Origin: an uncultured Bacteroidales bacterium
GTDB taxonomy: Bacteria; Bacteroidota; Bacteroidia; Bacteroidales; F082
DNA length: 64,000 bases
Direction of reading: 5' to 3'
NCBI GenBank assembly: GCA_947307415.1
Contig: CAMZJA010000009.1
Location: 1-64,000 of the forward strand
This document shows positions 43,416-51,108 of this stretch, one piece after another. The notes beneath the pieces are model-generated. The model searched no databases. It was not told where the DNA came from and was given only the letters and a program-made list of their open reading frames with translations. A program made the position numbers and the translations under genes. Every line of letters begins with the position of its first letter. Within the stretch, counting starts at the first letter, position 1.

Positions 43416-45983
43416 TTAGTGTCTTACTGTTAAACTGATGAAATAATTAAGTCCGTAGAGATAAGAATATTTCTCCGGGAAACGATCCGGGTCGTCGTAA
43501 TCTGAACGAAGCTGTTCGTAACCGTAGAGAATGATGTTCTTGTTGTTCAATACATTGTTGACACTCACGTTGAGAAGGATTGAATAGCCCTTCACGCTCC
43601 ACGATTTGCCTGCATAGAGGTCGAGGGTGAAAGCGTCGTCGAGTTTCTTCTGTTCGAGAAGTTTATCTATTCTAACATCACCGTTATACATGTTCTCAAA
43701 CGCGTCATTCACGTGGTTTGTCGGGTTGACAGCGAGGTAATAATCGGCGAAATAGTTGGCGTTAACACTAATCCACCAGTATTTCGGTGAGTTGTATTTC
43801 AATCCGATTGAACCTGCGGTCTGTGGCATCTCGCCCACGTAGTAGTTTTCAAGATAAACTTCTTCGCCGTCGTAGATAGCTTTGGCGTTGTTGTCTTCGT
43901 ATACGTACACTTTCGGGCGGTTTGAGTAGCGGTGCTCACCCACTGTTCCAGCCAGCTGTGCGCTGATGGTTGGTGTGATGTTGATGTCGGCGCCGAGCTC
44001 GATACCTTGGGCGTACTGGTTGATGTCGTTCATGATGTAGTTGACAAACTTACCTGTCGACTCATAGTAGAACGAGCGGTTCCATGTAAGGTCGTAGAAC
44101 TGTGTGCGATAAGCGGCGGCACGCACCTTCATTAATGGTGAGCGGTATTCGTAGCCGAGGTCGAAAGCAAAGATCTTCTCGTTGTCGACGTCGCTCACAA
44201 TGGTGTTACGCACACGCGGTGCCACAAACACGCTTCTGAACTCAGGAGCCTGGCTCTTCAGCATGACGTTGGCGACGATGTAGTTACGTCCGTTGAGAGC
44301 GTAGCTGCCACCGAACTTCGTGCTACCGTTCACCTGGTTGAGTTTCTTTGAATCGCCATACGACTCATCGCCTTGGAAACGACCGTTTTCGAAGTTACCT
44401 GTACGGTACAGCTGAGTGTAATCGGCCTCCAAGCCAAGGTATGTCGACCAGCGGTTCTTCACATATGTCAACTCACCCCACAAAGTAACTTTGTTGACAT
44501 TCGCGATATAATCGTAGCCGATGATATCGCCGACTTGAGCCACATGGTTTTTGTTTTGGATGTTAACCTGCTGCTCGTCAGAGATATCGAAAGCCTCGCC
44601 GTCGGCATATTTATCAATGTCGAGATAATAATCACCGCCAAGAAGGTCGGCCACTTTCTTATAGTAATGAGTCTTCGAAACTCCCGCTCTCAAACCTCCG
44701 TAGAGATGCAGATTAGGGTTGAATTCATATTTGAAAGTGCTTGTCAAACCATACTGTTTCTTATCCTGACGACGTTCCTCAAGGATATACTTCGAGAAAA
44801 TTCCTGTAATGGTGTTGCCATTGGTATTGTTGGCATTATTAACTGTCATCAGGTTTCTCGAGTTGGCCGCATACAGTTTATCCCAATCAATTTGGTGCAT
44901 GCTTTCATCATTGATCCACTGCTGTATGTAAGCTTCGTAACCTTCCTGAGTATATCCCGTTTTTCCTAAATCAAGCATATATTTGTAATAGCTCGGGAGA
45001 TTGCGGTAGTAGTCAGGACGCGGGTCGGCAGCCTCACCCCAGTCGAGAGCTGTGGAAGCGCTCTTGCCAAACCAGTAATACAGGGTGGTGTTGACGCTCA
45101 GCTTATCGCTCGGTGTCCAGTAATGCTGGAATTGGAACATAGGCTGATGATATGAGCTCACACGTGCGTTACGGCGGAATTTATTGCCGTTTTCGTCGGT
45201 CTGCCAGCCCCAGTTAGGATTGTAATAGTTATTATCGAGGAGGTCGTATGCTTCTTGCACAGACGGCGATGACGCGGCGCGCTGCGATGGCGAGCCGAAC
45301 ACCAGGAATCCTAACGAATGCTGCTTGTTAATCTTCTTTTCAGCTGAGAAGAAATAGCTCGATCCGTTGTACCAAGTGCCTTCGTTCCAAGAGAACACGC
45401 TGTTCATCGGAGTGTAACGTCCGGAAATAGAAGCCGCGAACGCCCAGCCGTTTTTCATCATGCCTGTCCCGACAGAAGCCATGAGACGATGGGCATACGA
45501 ACGGTTCGACAACGAATAGCTCAACGACACCTGCTTGCGGTAGTTGCTGGCTCTGGTTGTGATAGCCGTCACACCGGCCGGACCGCCGAAGCTCTCGTAG
45601 GTGATGCCCGAGTTGACCATGATGACCGAGTTACGCATCACGTCGTTCAAACCGCCCCAGTTGGAGTAGTAAGGACGACCGCCGTCAGGGTCGTTCATCA
45701 AAACACCGTTTATCATGACATCGGTGTATTTCGAGTCGTATGCGCGGATACGGAATCGTCTCGAACTGAGGTTGTAAGCCGCGATGTTGTTGAATGCGTC
45801 GCGCGACGACTGCAAAAAACTCGAGATATCCGTCGAGCTCTGCGCATCGTCATAATCCGTGTCAATCATGATGATTGTCGGAAGCGATGTGTTCTCACTG
45901 ACGATGGTGTCAGTTGTCTGCTTTTGTGCCATCAGATTCAAACTGAAAGCAGCAGCTAAGAATAACAGTAGATATTTTTTCAT
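43416..45983 (-). CDS. TonB-dependent outer-membrane receptor
   Basis: 855 aa. Signal peptide 1-19, a plug domain (about 45-150; RFRIRAYDSKYTDVMINGVLMND, GGPAGVTAI, shown in part), then a 22-strand barrel ending GLNYFISLTVRH. The carboxypeptidase-like N-terminal domain of SusC proteins is absent and no SusD gene is adjacent; two DUF5689 lipoproteins follow instead. Substrate unknown. Divergent from a secreted endonuclease-fold enzyme. Confidence 0.92.
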   Translation of the reverse strand: MKKYLLLFLAAAFSLNLMAQKQTTDTIVSENTSLPTIIMIDTDYDDAQSSTDISSFLQSSRDAFNNIAAYNLSSRRFRIRAYDSKYTDVMINGVLMNDPDGGRPYYSNWGGLNDVMRNSVIMVNSGITYESFGGPAGVTAITTRASNYRKQVSLSYSLSNRSYAHRLMASVGTGMMKNGWAFAASISGRYTPMNSVFSWNEGTWYNGSSYFFSAEKKINKQHSLGFLVFGSPSQRAASSPSVQEAYDLLDNNYYNPNWGWQTDENGNKFRRNARVSSYHQPMFQFQHYWTPSDKLSVNTTLYYWFGKSASTALDWGEAADPRPDYYRNLPSYYKYMLDLGKTGYTQEGYEAYIQQWINDESMHQIDWDKLYAANSRNLMTVNNANNTNGNTITGIFSKYILEERRQDKKQYGLTSTFKYEFNPNLHLYGGLRAGVSKTHYYKKVADLLGGDYYLDIDKYADGEAFDISDEQQVNIQNKNHVAQVGDIIGYDYIANVNKVTLWGELTYVKNRWSTYLGLEADYTQLYRTGNFENGRFQGDESYGDSKKLNQVNGSTKFGGSYALNGRNYIVANVMLKSQAPEFRSVFVAPRVRNTIVSDVDNEKIFAFDLGYEYRSPLMKVRAAAYRTQFYDLTWNRSFYYESTGKFVNYIMNDINQYAQGIELGADINITPTISAQLAGTVGEHRYSNRPKVYVYEDNNAKAIYDGEEVYLENYYVGEMPQTAGSIGLKYNSPKYWWISVNANYFADYYLAVNPTNHVNDAFENMYNGDVRIDKLLEQKKLDDAFTLDLYAGKSWSVKGYSILLNVSVNNVLNNKNIILYGYEQLRSDYDDPDRFPEKYSYLYGLNYFISLTVRH

Positions 45984-46002
45984 TTAACAAAATTTAAGCG
46001 TA

Positions 46003-46010
46003 CAAATTTA
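46003..46010 (-). promoter_or_regulatory. -7 box of the TonB receptor operon
   Basis: TAAATTTG on the minus strand, 19 nt upstream of the receptor start. No -33 element at the usual distance, which suggests regulated expression. Confidence 0.45.
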
Positions 46011-46065
46011 CGAATTTTTTCTTACTAAAATAAAAAAGGTGAAAATTAATTTATGTCGATTTTTT

Positions 46066-46096
46066 CTTGACTATTAAAAATTTCTCACTATATTTG
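46066..46096 (+). promoter_or_regulatory. Consensus promoter of the secreted endonuclease-fold gene
   Basis: CTTG (46066-46069), exactly 19 bp, TATATTTG (46089-46096), 26 nt upstream of the start codon. Confidence 0.8.
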
Positions 46097-46122
46097 TACC
46101 CAAATTCATTTTTGTAAAAATC

Positions 46123-47181
46123 ATGTTAAGAAAATTACACATTTTGGCAATTGTGATGCTGTTTGTCATCACCTCAGCCACTGCACAGCAGCAGTTTAAG
46201 ATGGCTCTCGTAGGTTTCTACAACCTTGAGAATCTTTATGATACCATCAACGACCCCGACAAGAACGATGAAGAATTTCTGCCTCAAGGCAAAAACGCCT
46301 GGAACACCGAGAAATACATCACCAAACTGCATAACATGGCTTATGCCATCTCAACCATAGGCACCGACAAGAGCGAAAAGTTCTGCTCTCCTGACGGCCT
46401 CATGGTGCTCGGCGTCTCGGAAATCGAGAACCGCCATGTGCTCGAAGATCTGGTGGCACAGCCTGAGCTTGCCAGCCGCAACTACCAAATCGTTCACTAC
46501 GACTCGCCCGACCGCCGTGGCGTCGACGTGGCATTGCTCTACAACCCGAAGTTTTTCAAGGTGACAAACCACAAGTCATATCGTCTGAATGTCCCTAACC
46601 AGCCTAACTTCATCTCACGCGACCAGCTTGTGGTGACAGGTATCTTGGACGACGAGGAGTTCAGCTTCATCGTGATGCACTGGCCTTCACGTTACGGCGG
46701 CGAGAAACGTTCTTTGCCTGGACGTATGGCCGCGGCTCACCTCTGCCGTCATATCGCCGACTCCATCATGGAGAAAAACCCTAACGCGAAAATCGTGATG
46801 ATGGGCGACTACAACGACTACCCGACTAACAAGAGTATCATCGACGGACTGCGTGCTAAAGGCCGCGTAGAGGATATGAAGGAAGGCGATTTCTTCAACC
46901 CGATGTGGAAGATGCATCAAAACGGCGAAGGCACCAACTACTACCGCGACGTGAAAGGTGTGCTCGACCAATGCATCATCACGCCTGCATTGCTGAAAGA
47001 CGAAAACGACCCGTTCGCGACATATCAGCTGTTCAAGCCGATGGTTCACTCGAAAGAATTCTTGAAACAACACGACGGCCGCTACAACGGATATCCGTGG
47101 CGTTCATTCGCTGGCGGCGTGTGGCAAGGAGGATACAGCGACCACTTCCCGGTTTACCTTATACTCCTTAAAAGACTTTAG
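46123..47181 (+). CDS. Secreted endonuclease/exonuclease/phosphatase family protein
   Basis: 352 aa. Signal peptide 1-21 (TATAQ), then an EEP domain (DNase I-like): FYNLENLYD, SEIENRHVLEDL (metal Glu), GVDVALLYNPKFF, MHWPSRYGG, MMGDYNDYP (catalytic D-x-N), and a C-terminal GYSDHFPVYL with the catalytic His. All catalytic motifs are present, so it should hydrolyse a phosphodiester or phosphate ester in the periplasm or outside. The last two codons and stop lie in a heptamer array. Confidence 0.92.
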   Translation: MLRKLHILAIVMLFVITSATAQQQFKMALVGFYNLENLYDTINDPDKNDEEFLPQGKNAWNTEKYITKLHNMAYAISTIGTDKSEKFCSPDGLMVLGVSEIENRHVLEDLVAQPELASRNYQIVHYDSPDRRGVDVALLYNPKFFKVTNHKSYRLNVPNQPNFISRDQLVVTGILDDEEFSFIVMHWPSRYGGEKRSLPGRMAAAHLCRHIADSIMEKNPNAKIVMMGDYNDYPTNKSIIDGLRAKGRVEDMKEGDFFNPMWKMHQNGEGTNYYRDVKGVLDQCIITPALLKDENDPFATYQLFKPMVHSKEFLKQHDGRYNGYPWRSFAGGVWQGGYSDHFPVYLILLKRL

Positions 47182-47243
47182 ACTTTAGACCTTAGACCTT
47201 AGACCTTAGACGTTAGCCATTAGCTATTAGCCATTAGTTTTTA
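47173..47243 (+). repeat. Heptamer array H4 (TTAGACC), one arm
   Basis: About nine tandem units from TTTAGAC/CTTAGAC decaying into TTAGCCA, TTAGCTA and TTAGTTT. The first units encode the end and stop codon of the endonuclease-fold gene. It runs directly into the 73-bp palindrome. Confidence 0.85.
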
Positions 47244-47309
47244 ATGCCATATGCAGAAATGCGACCTACCACAGGGTACTGTGAGCATTTCGAAAATGGC
47301 ATTAAAAAC
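47237..47309. repeat. 73-bp palindromic element (copy B)
   Basis: Perfect 14-bp ends GTTTTTAATGCCAT (47237-47250) and ATGGCATTAAAAAC (47296-47309), an inner GAAATGC/GCATTTC, and a tip CACAG-GGTA-CTGTG. It should fold as a long cruciform or RNA hairpin between the convergent endonuclease-fold and murF-alr genes, and touches the murF-alr stop. The right two-thirds recur at 19413-19460. Confidence 0.85.
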
Positions 47310-49885
47310 TATTCTTTCACATAAATTCGTTTTACACGTTGGGAAATTCGCGTCATGATTTCGTACGGAATCGTGTCGCAGGCTTCGGCTATGGCCTCAA
47401 TAGGATGGTTGTCGTCGAACAACACAGCCGTGTCATCTTCCTGACAATCGATGCCGGTGACGTCGATCATGGTGAGGTCCATGCAGATGTTTCCGATTAT
47501 CGGCGCCGCCTTGCCGTTGACCCAGAAACAGGCGTTGCCGTTACCCAGTTGGCGGCGCAAACCGTCGGCGTAACCTATAGGAATAACTGCTATTCTCGAA
47601 GGTTTCGTGATCTTTCCGTGGCGACCGTAACCTATAGTCTCGCCAGGTTCGTATTCCTTGATTTGCTTGATTGTAGTCTTCAGCGACATCACATTATGCA
47701 GCTTTCCTCGGTCTTCGTCGCAGATTGCCACGCCATAGACACCGATACCTAATCTCACCATATCATATTGATACTCCGTGAATCGCGAGATGCCGGCAGT
47801 GTTCAGAAGATGACGCATGATCTTGTACGGGAACGCTGCCACGATCTTCGAGCTCATCTTCTCGAACATCTCCACCTGATGCATCACGAAATCACGCTCC
47901 TCAGGCATGTCGCTCGTCGCGAAATGTGAGAAAACACTCATGATCTTGAGCTTCAGATTGGCTTTAACACGTTCAATCAAAGTGTCGATTTCATCTGGAA
48001 GGAAACCCAAACGATGCATGCCGGTGTCAACTTTGATATGTATTCCGACAGGCTTTGTCAACTCAGTATCCAATTGATTTATAGCATCTTCCAGCTGCGA
48101 CAGGCAACGGAAACTGTAGATGTCAGGCTCAAGATTATTCTCGATAATTTCGTCGAAGGTGTTCGTCTCCGGCGTCATCACCATGATTGGCAGTTTTATA
48201 CCTTTGTTGCGCAGCTCCACACCTTCGTCGGCATACGCAACAGTAAGATAATCAACATGATGGAAAGCGAGAGCGTTCGACACCTCGTAGTTGCCGCTGC
48301 CGTAAGCAAAAGCCTTCACCATAACCATCATCTTGGTGTCTTTTTTCAGCTTTCCGCGATAATAGTTGAGGTTTTTAATAAGGTTGTCGAGGTTGATCTC
48401 AAGCACCGTCTCATGCGACTTCTGCTGCAGCACTTTCATGATGCGCTCAAACTCGAAACTACGGGCACCTTTCAACAGAACTATCTGATTTTCAAACATT
48501 TTCATCGGATGGTTGGTGAGAAAATCAGCTGTCGAAGTGTAAAAATATGAGGTTATTTTTTTATTTAATGACAATCCGTTGGTGGAGGATTTCTCGACTC
48601 CACTTCGTTCCGCTCGAAATGACGAGCATAAGGCGGGACCGATTCCGATGAATGTGTCAACGCCTTTATTTTCAATGAGTTGTGCGACATTTTTATAAAG
48701 GTCTTCTTCTTTCAGTTCGCTCTGCAGAATATCAGAGAGAATCAGCACCTTGTTGTCGTGATGCTGCGCGTTCATGAAGTCGAGGGCGATGGCAAGAGCA
48801 TTTCTGTCGTTATTGTACGAATCGTTGATTATCAGACAGTTACGCACACCTGCTTTCAATTCCATTCGCATCTCCACAGCCTCGAGATGTGCCATGCGCT
48901 CCGCGATGACATCATTCTGGAGACCCAGCAACAATGCCACGCACCAGCAGTTGATTGCGTTTTCAATGGAGGCGTTGTCGATGAAAGGGATGGTGATGGC
49001 AATTTTTTTGCCTTTGAAAACCGCGATTATTTCCGTAGAGACGTACGGCCGTGCGTCTCTACAATCAATTGAAGAAATAAACAAATCGGCGTTTCTATCG
49101 GTTTTACTCCATGAGAAGGCGGGTATGCCGGCAGCTGAAATTGCCGAGGCAATATCTTGATTATCAGAGCAATACACAACAGCGCCCTCCTTAAGGCCTT
49201 TAAACAGCTGCAGTTTTTCCTCTATTTTCTGATGAATATTATCGAAATTTTTGCCATGCGCAGATCCAATATTTGTAAAAATGCCTATCGTCGGCTTGAT
49301 GATCTCACACAGCTTTTCCATCTCACCCGGACGCGAAATGCCTGCCTCAAAAAGCGCTATCTCGTGCGACGAATCCATCTGCCACACCGACAATGGCACG
49401 CCTATTTGCGAGTTGTAGCTCTTCGGACTGCGGCACACCGACATCGAGGGCGACAAAATCTGATAAAGCCATTCCTTCACCACCGTTTTGCCGTTGCTGC
49501 CGGTGATTCCTACGACAGGAATATTGAACTGCGAGCGATGATATGCAGCAAGGGTTTGAAGGGCAATCAAAGTATCGTTAACAACAACAAAAACGGCGTC
49601 AGAATATTGTTTTAACGCATCAAATTGCGCTTTAGCATCGTATTTTTCAATGTTTTTCTGCGAAATCACAAAGGATTTTACGCCTTTTTCATACAATTCG
49701 GCGATATATTTATGACCGTCATTCCTTCCGCTATAAAGCGCGAAAAACAACGTGTTTTCAGCATCAATCAGCAATCTGCTGTCAAACAAAATATCCTTTA
49801 TAATAATTGTATCTGATTGATTACCAATTATTTGACCTCCAACAATAGAGGCAATTTGTTTTATAGTATAACCTTCGTTTTGCAT
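47309..49885 (-). CDS. Bifunctional MurF / alanine racemase
   Basis: 858 aa fusion typical of Bacteroidota. Residues 1-~465: UDP-MurNAc-tripeptide:D-Ala-D-Ala ligase with GITGSNGKTVVKEW (ATP loop) and a Mur central domain. Residues ~490-858: PLP alanine racemase (MMVMVKAFAYGSGN with the PLP lysine, and IGYADGLRRQLGN). It makes and uses D-Ala for peptidoglycan. Two repeat insertions lie in the MurF half: a GTAGAGAC palindrome near residue 278 (CRDARPYVSTE) and a REP-like element near residue 425 (SSFRAERSGVEKSS). The -7 box ends 4 nt before the ATG. Confidence 0.95.
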   Translation of the reverse strand: MQNEGYTIKQIASIVGGQIIGNQSDTIIIKDILFDSRLLIDAENTLFFALYSGRNDGHKYIAELYEKGVKSFVISQKNIEKYDAKAQFDALKQYSDAVFVVVNDTLIALQTLAAYHRSQFNIPVVGITGSNGKTVVKEWLYQILSPSMSVCRSPKSYNSQIGVPLSVWQMDSSHEIALFEAGISRPGEMEKLCEIIKPTIGIFTNIGSAHGKNFDNIHQKIEEKLQLFKGLKEGAVVYCSDNQDIASAISAAGIPAFSWSKTDRNADLFISSIDCRDARPYVSTEIIAVFKGKKIAITIPFIDNASIENAINCWCVALLLGLQNDVIAERMAHLEAVEMRMELKAGVRNCLIINDSYNNDRNALAIALDFMNAQHHDNKVLILSDILQSELKEEDLYKNVAQLIENKGVDTFIGIGPALCSSFRAERSGVEKSSTNGLSLNKKITSYFYTSTADFLTNHPMKMFENQIVLLKGARSFEFERIMKVLQQKSHETVLEINLDNLIKNLNYYRGKLKKDTKMMVMVKAFAYGSGNYEVSNALAFHHVDYLTVAYADEGVELRNKGIKLPIMVMTPETNTFDEIIENNLEPDIYSFRCLSQLEDAINQLDTELTKPVGIHIKVDTGMHRLGFLPDEIDTLIERVKANLKLKIMSVFSHFATSDMPEERDFVMHQVEMFEKMSSKIVAAFPYKIMRHLLNTAGISRFTEYQYDMVRLGIGVYGVAICDEDRGKLHNVMSLKTTIKQIKEYEPGETIGYGRHGKITKPSRIAVIPIGYADGLRRQLGNGNACFWVNGKAAPIIGNICMDLTMIDVTGIDCQEDDTAVLFDDNHPIEAIAEACDTIPYEIMTRISQRVKRIYVKE
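48587..48625. repeat. REP-like element R3 inside murF-alr
   Basis: GGATTTCTCGACTCC and TTCGTTCCGCTCGAAATGAC form the standard REP unit, in frame in the MurF domain. The coding strand gives SFRAERSGVEKSS, a stretch not expected in MurF. Confidence 0.85.
49035..49062. repeat. GTAGAGAC palindrome inside murF-alr
   Basis: GTAGAGACGTACGGCC with GTGCGTCTCTAC, a 28-bp inverted repeat in frame; the coding strand reads CRDARPYVSTE. Same orientation and frame as the element in pyrC. Confidence 0.88.
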
Positions 49886-49889
49886 ATCG

Positions 49890-49897
49890 CAAAGTTA
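49890..49897 (-). promoter_or_regulatory. -7 box abutting murF-alr
   Basis: TAACTTTG on the minus strand ends 4 nt before the ATG at 49885, so the transcript should be leaderless or nearly so. Confidence 0.5.
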
Positions 49898-49945
49898 CTA
49901 AATTTTCACATAAATAATTGATTTTTAAAAATTTATTAAAAAATA

Positions 49946-49977
49946 TTTGGATTTTCAAAAAAATATTTCTACCTTTG
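49946..49977 (+). promoter_or_regulatory. Promoter of pdxA
   Basis: TTTG (49946-49949), 20 bp, TACCTTTG (49970-49977), 23 nt upstream of the ATG at 50001. Confidence 0.65.
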
Positions 49978-50000
49978 ACGCTTTAAAACGAGCATTCTTT

Positions 50001-51020
50001 ATGACACCACAATTTAAGACATCGAATCTTCCTAAAATAGGTATCACCCAAGGTGACATCAATGGCATCGGTTATGAGGTGATTCTCAAGGTTTTATCCG
50101 ATTCACGCGTTCTTGATTCTTTCATCCCGATCATCTACGGACAATCGAAAGTATTTTCTTATTATAAGAAAAATTTCGGCATGGAAGAGATGTCTTACAC
50201 CGTCATCCGCGACGCGTCGCAGGCACAGCCGAAACGCATCAACATCATCAACCACACCGACGAAGAGCTTAAGGTTGAACCCGGATTTTCGACTCCGATA
50301 GGAGGAAAAGCGTCGTTCGCCGCTTTGAAACTCGCCACCAACGACCTCCGCAACGGTCTCATCGACGCCATGGTGACAGCTCCAATCAACAAAAGCAATA
50401 TTCAGTCGGAACAATATAAATTCAACGGGCAAACCGATTATATCAAATCGTTTTTCCCTGAAAATGAATACATTACACTGCTCGTTTGGGAAAATTTAAG
50501 AATAGGCTTCGTCACCAACCACATCCCGTTGAAAGACGTGCCGCATTCCATTAATAAAGACTTGATTATCAAGAAGTTAAAGTTAATAAATAATACTCTT
50601 GTAAAAGACTTTAACATAGTGGCACCAAAGATTGCCGTTCTCGGACTGAACCCTCATGCCGGTGACAACAGCATCATGGGAAGCGAGGAGAAGGAAATCA
50701 TACAGCCGGCAATGGAAGTGGCCAAGAGTCAAGGGATTTTGGCATTCGGGCCGTTCCCGGCCGACGGATTCTTCGGCTCCGACGCATGGCGTAAATACGA
50801 CGGCATTCTAAGCATGTACCATGACCAAGGATTGACTCCGTTCCGCGTCCTCGCCATCGACGGTGGTGTGAGCTTCACCGGAGGCTTGCCGGTAGTGCGC
50901 ACATCAACGACACACGGCACCGGCTATGATATCGCAAATAAAAATATCGCGGACCCCGAAGCAATGAGGCACGCGATATTTCTGGCGATTGATATACTCC
51001 ACAATAGATTTTCTGGTTAA
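50001..51020 (+). CDS. pdxA: 4-hydroxythreonine-4-phosphate dehydrogenase PdxA
   Basis: 339 aa. It oxidises 4-phosphohydroxy-L-threonine in pyridoxal phosphate synthesis, using NAD+ and a divalent metal. IGITQGDINGIGYEVILK at the start, TAPINKSN, and metal-ligand regions around GLNPHAGDNSIMG and MYHDQGLTPFRVLA are family signatures. The frame opens at 49947, but the promoter lies inside that extension, so 50001 is used. PLP is the cofactor of SufS and the alanine racemase nearby; no operon link is seen. Confidence 0.93.
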   Translation: MTPQFKTSNLPKIGITQGDINGIGYEVILKVLSDSRVLDSFIPIIYGQSKVFSYYKKNFGMEEMSYTVIRDASQAQPKRINIINHTDEELKVEPGFSTPIGGKASFAALKLATNDLRNGLIDAMVTAPINKSNIQSEQYKFNGQTDYIKSFFPENEYITLLVWENLRIGFVTNHIPLKDVPHSINKDLIIKKLKLINNTLVKDFNIVAPKIAVLGLNPHAGDNSIMGSEEKEIIQPAMEVAKSQGILAFGPFPADGFFGSDAWRKYDGILSMYHDQGLTPFRVLAIDGGVSFTGGLPVVRTSTTHGTGYDIANKNIADPEAMRHAIFLAIDILHNRFSG

Positions 51021-51108
51021 AAGTTAAAAGAGAAAAGTTAAAAGAGGCTGACGAATAATAATCGCTTTACGCTCCTTTAACTTTTATCTTTACTCTTTTA
51101 ACTAAATT
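51016..51108. repeat. Heptamer array H5 (GTTAAAA/TTTTAAC), inverted arms
   Basis: GGTTAAAAGTTAAAAGAG, then AAAAGTTAAAAGAG, a loop of about 25 nt, then CCTTTAACTTTTATCTTTACTC and TTTTAAC (split). Same class as H3. It separates the convergent pdxA and deaminase genes and may serve as a two-way terminator. Confidence 0.8.

Noticed and set aside
43416..45983. SusC-type glycan receptor
   Set aside because: The N-terminal carboxypeptidase-like domain and an adjacent SusD gene are both absent, so a polysaccharide-utilisation locus is not supported.
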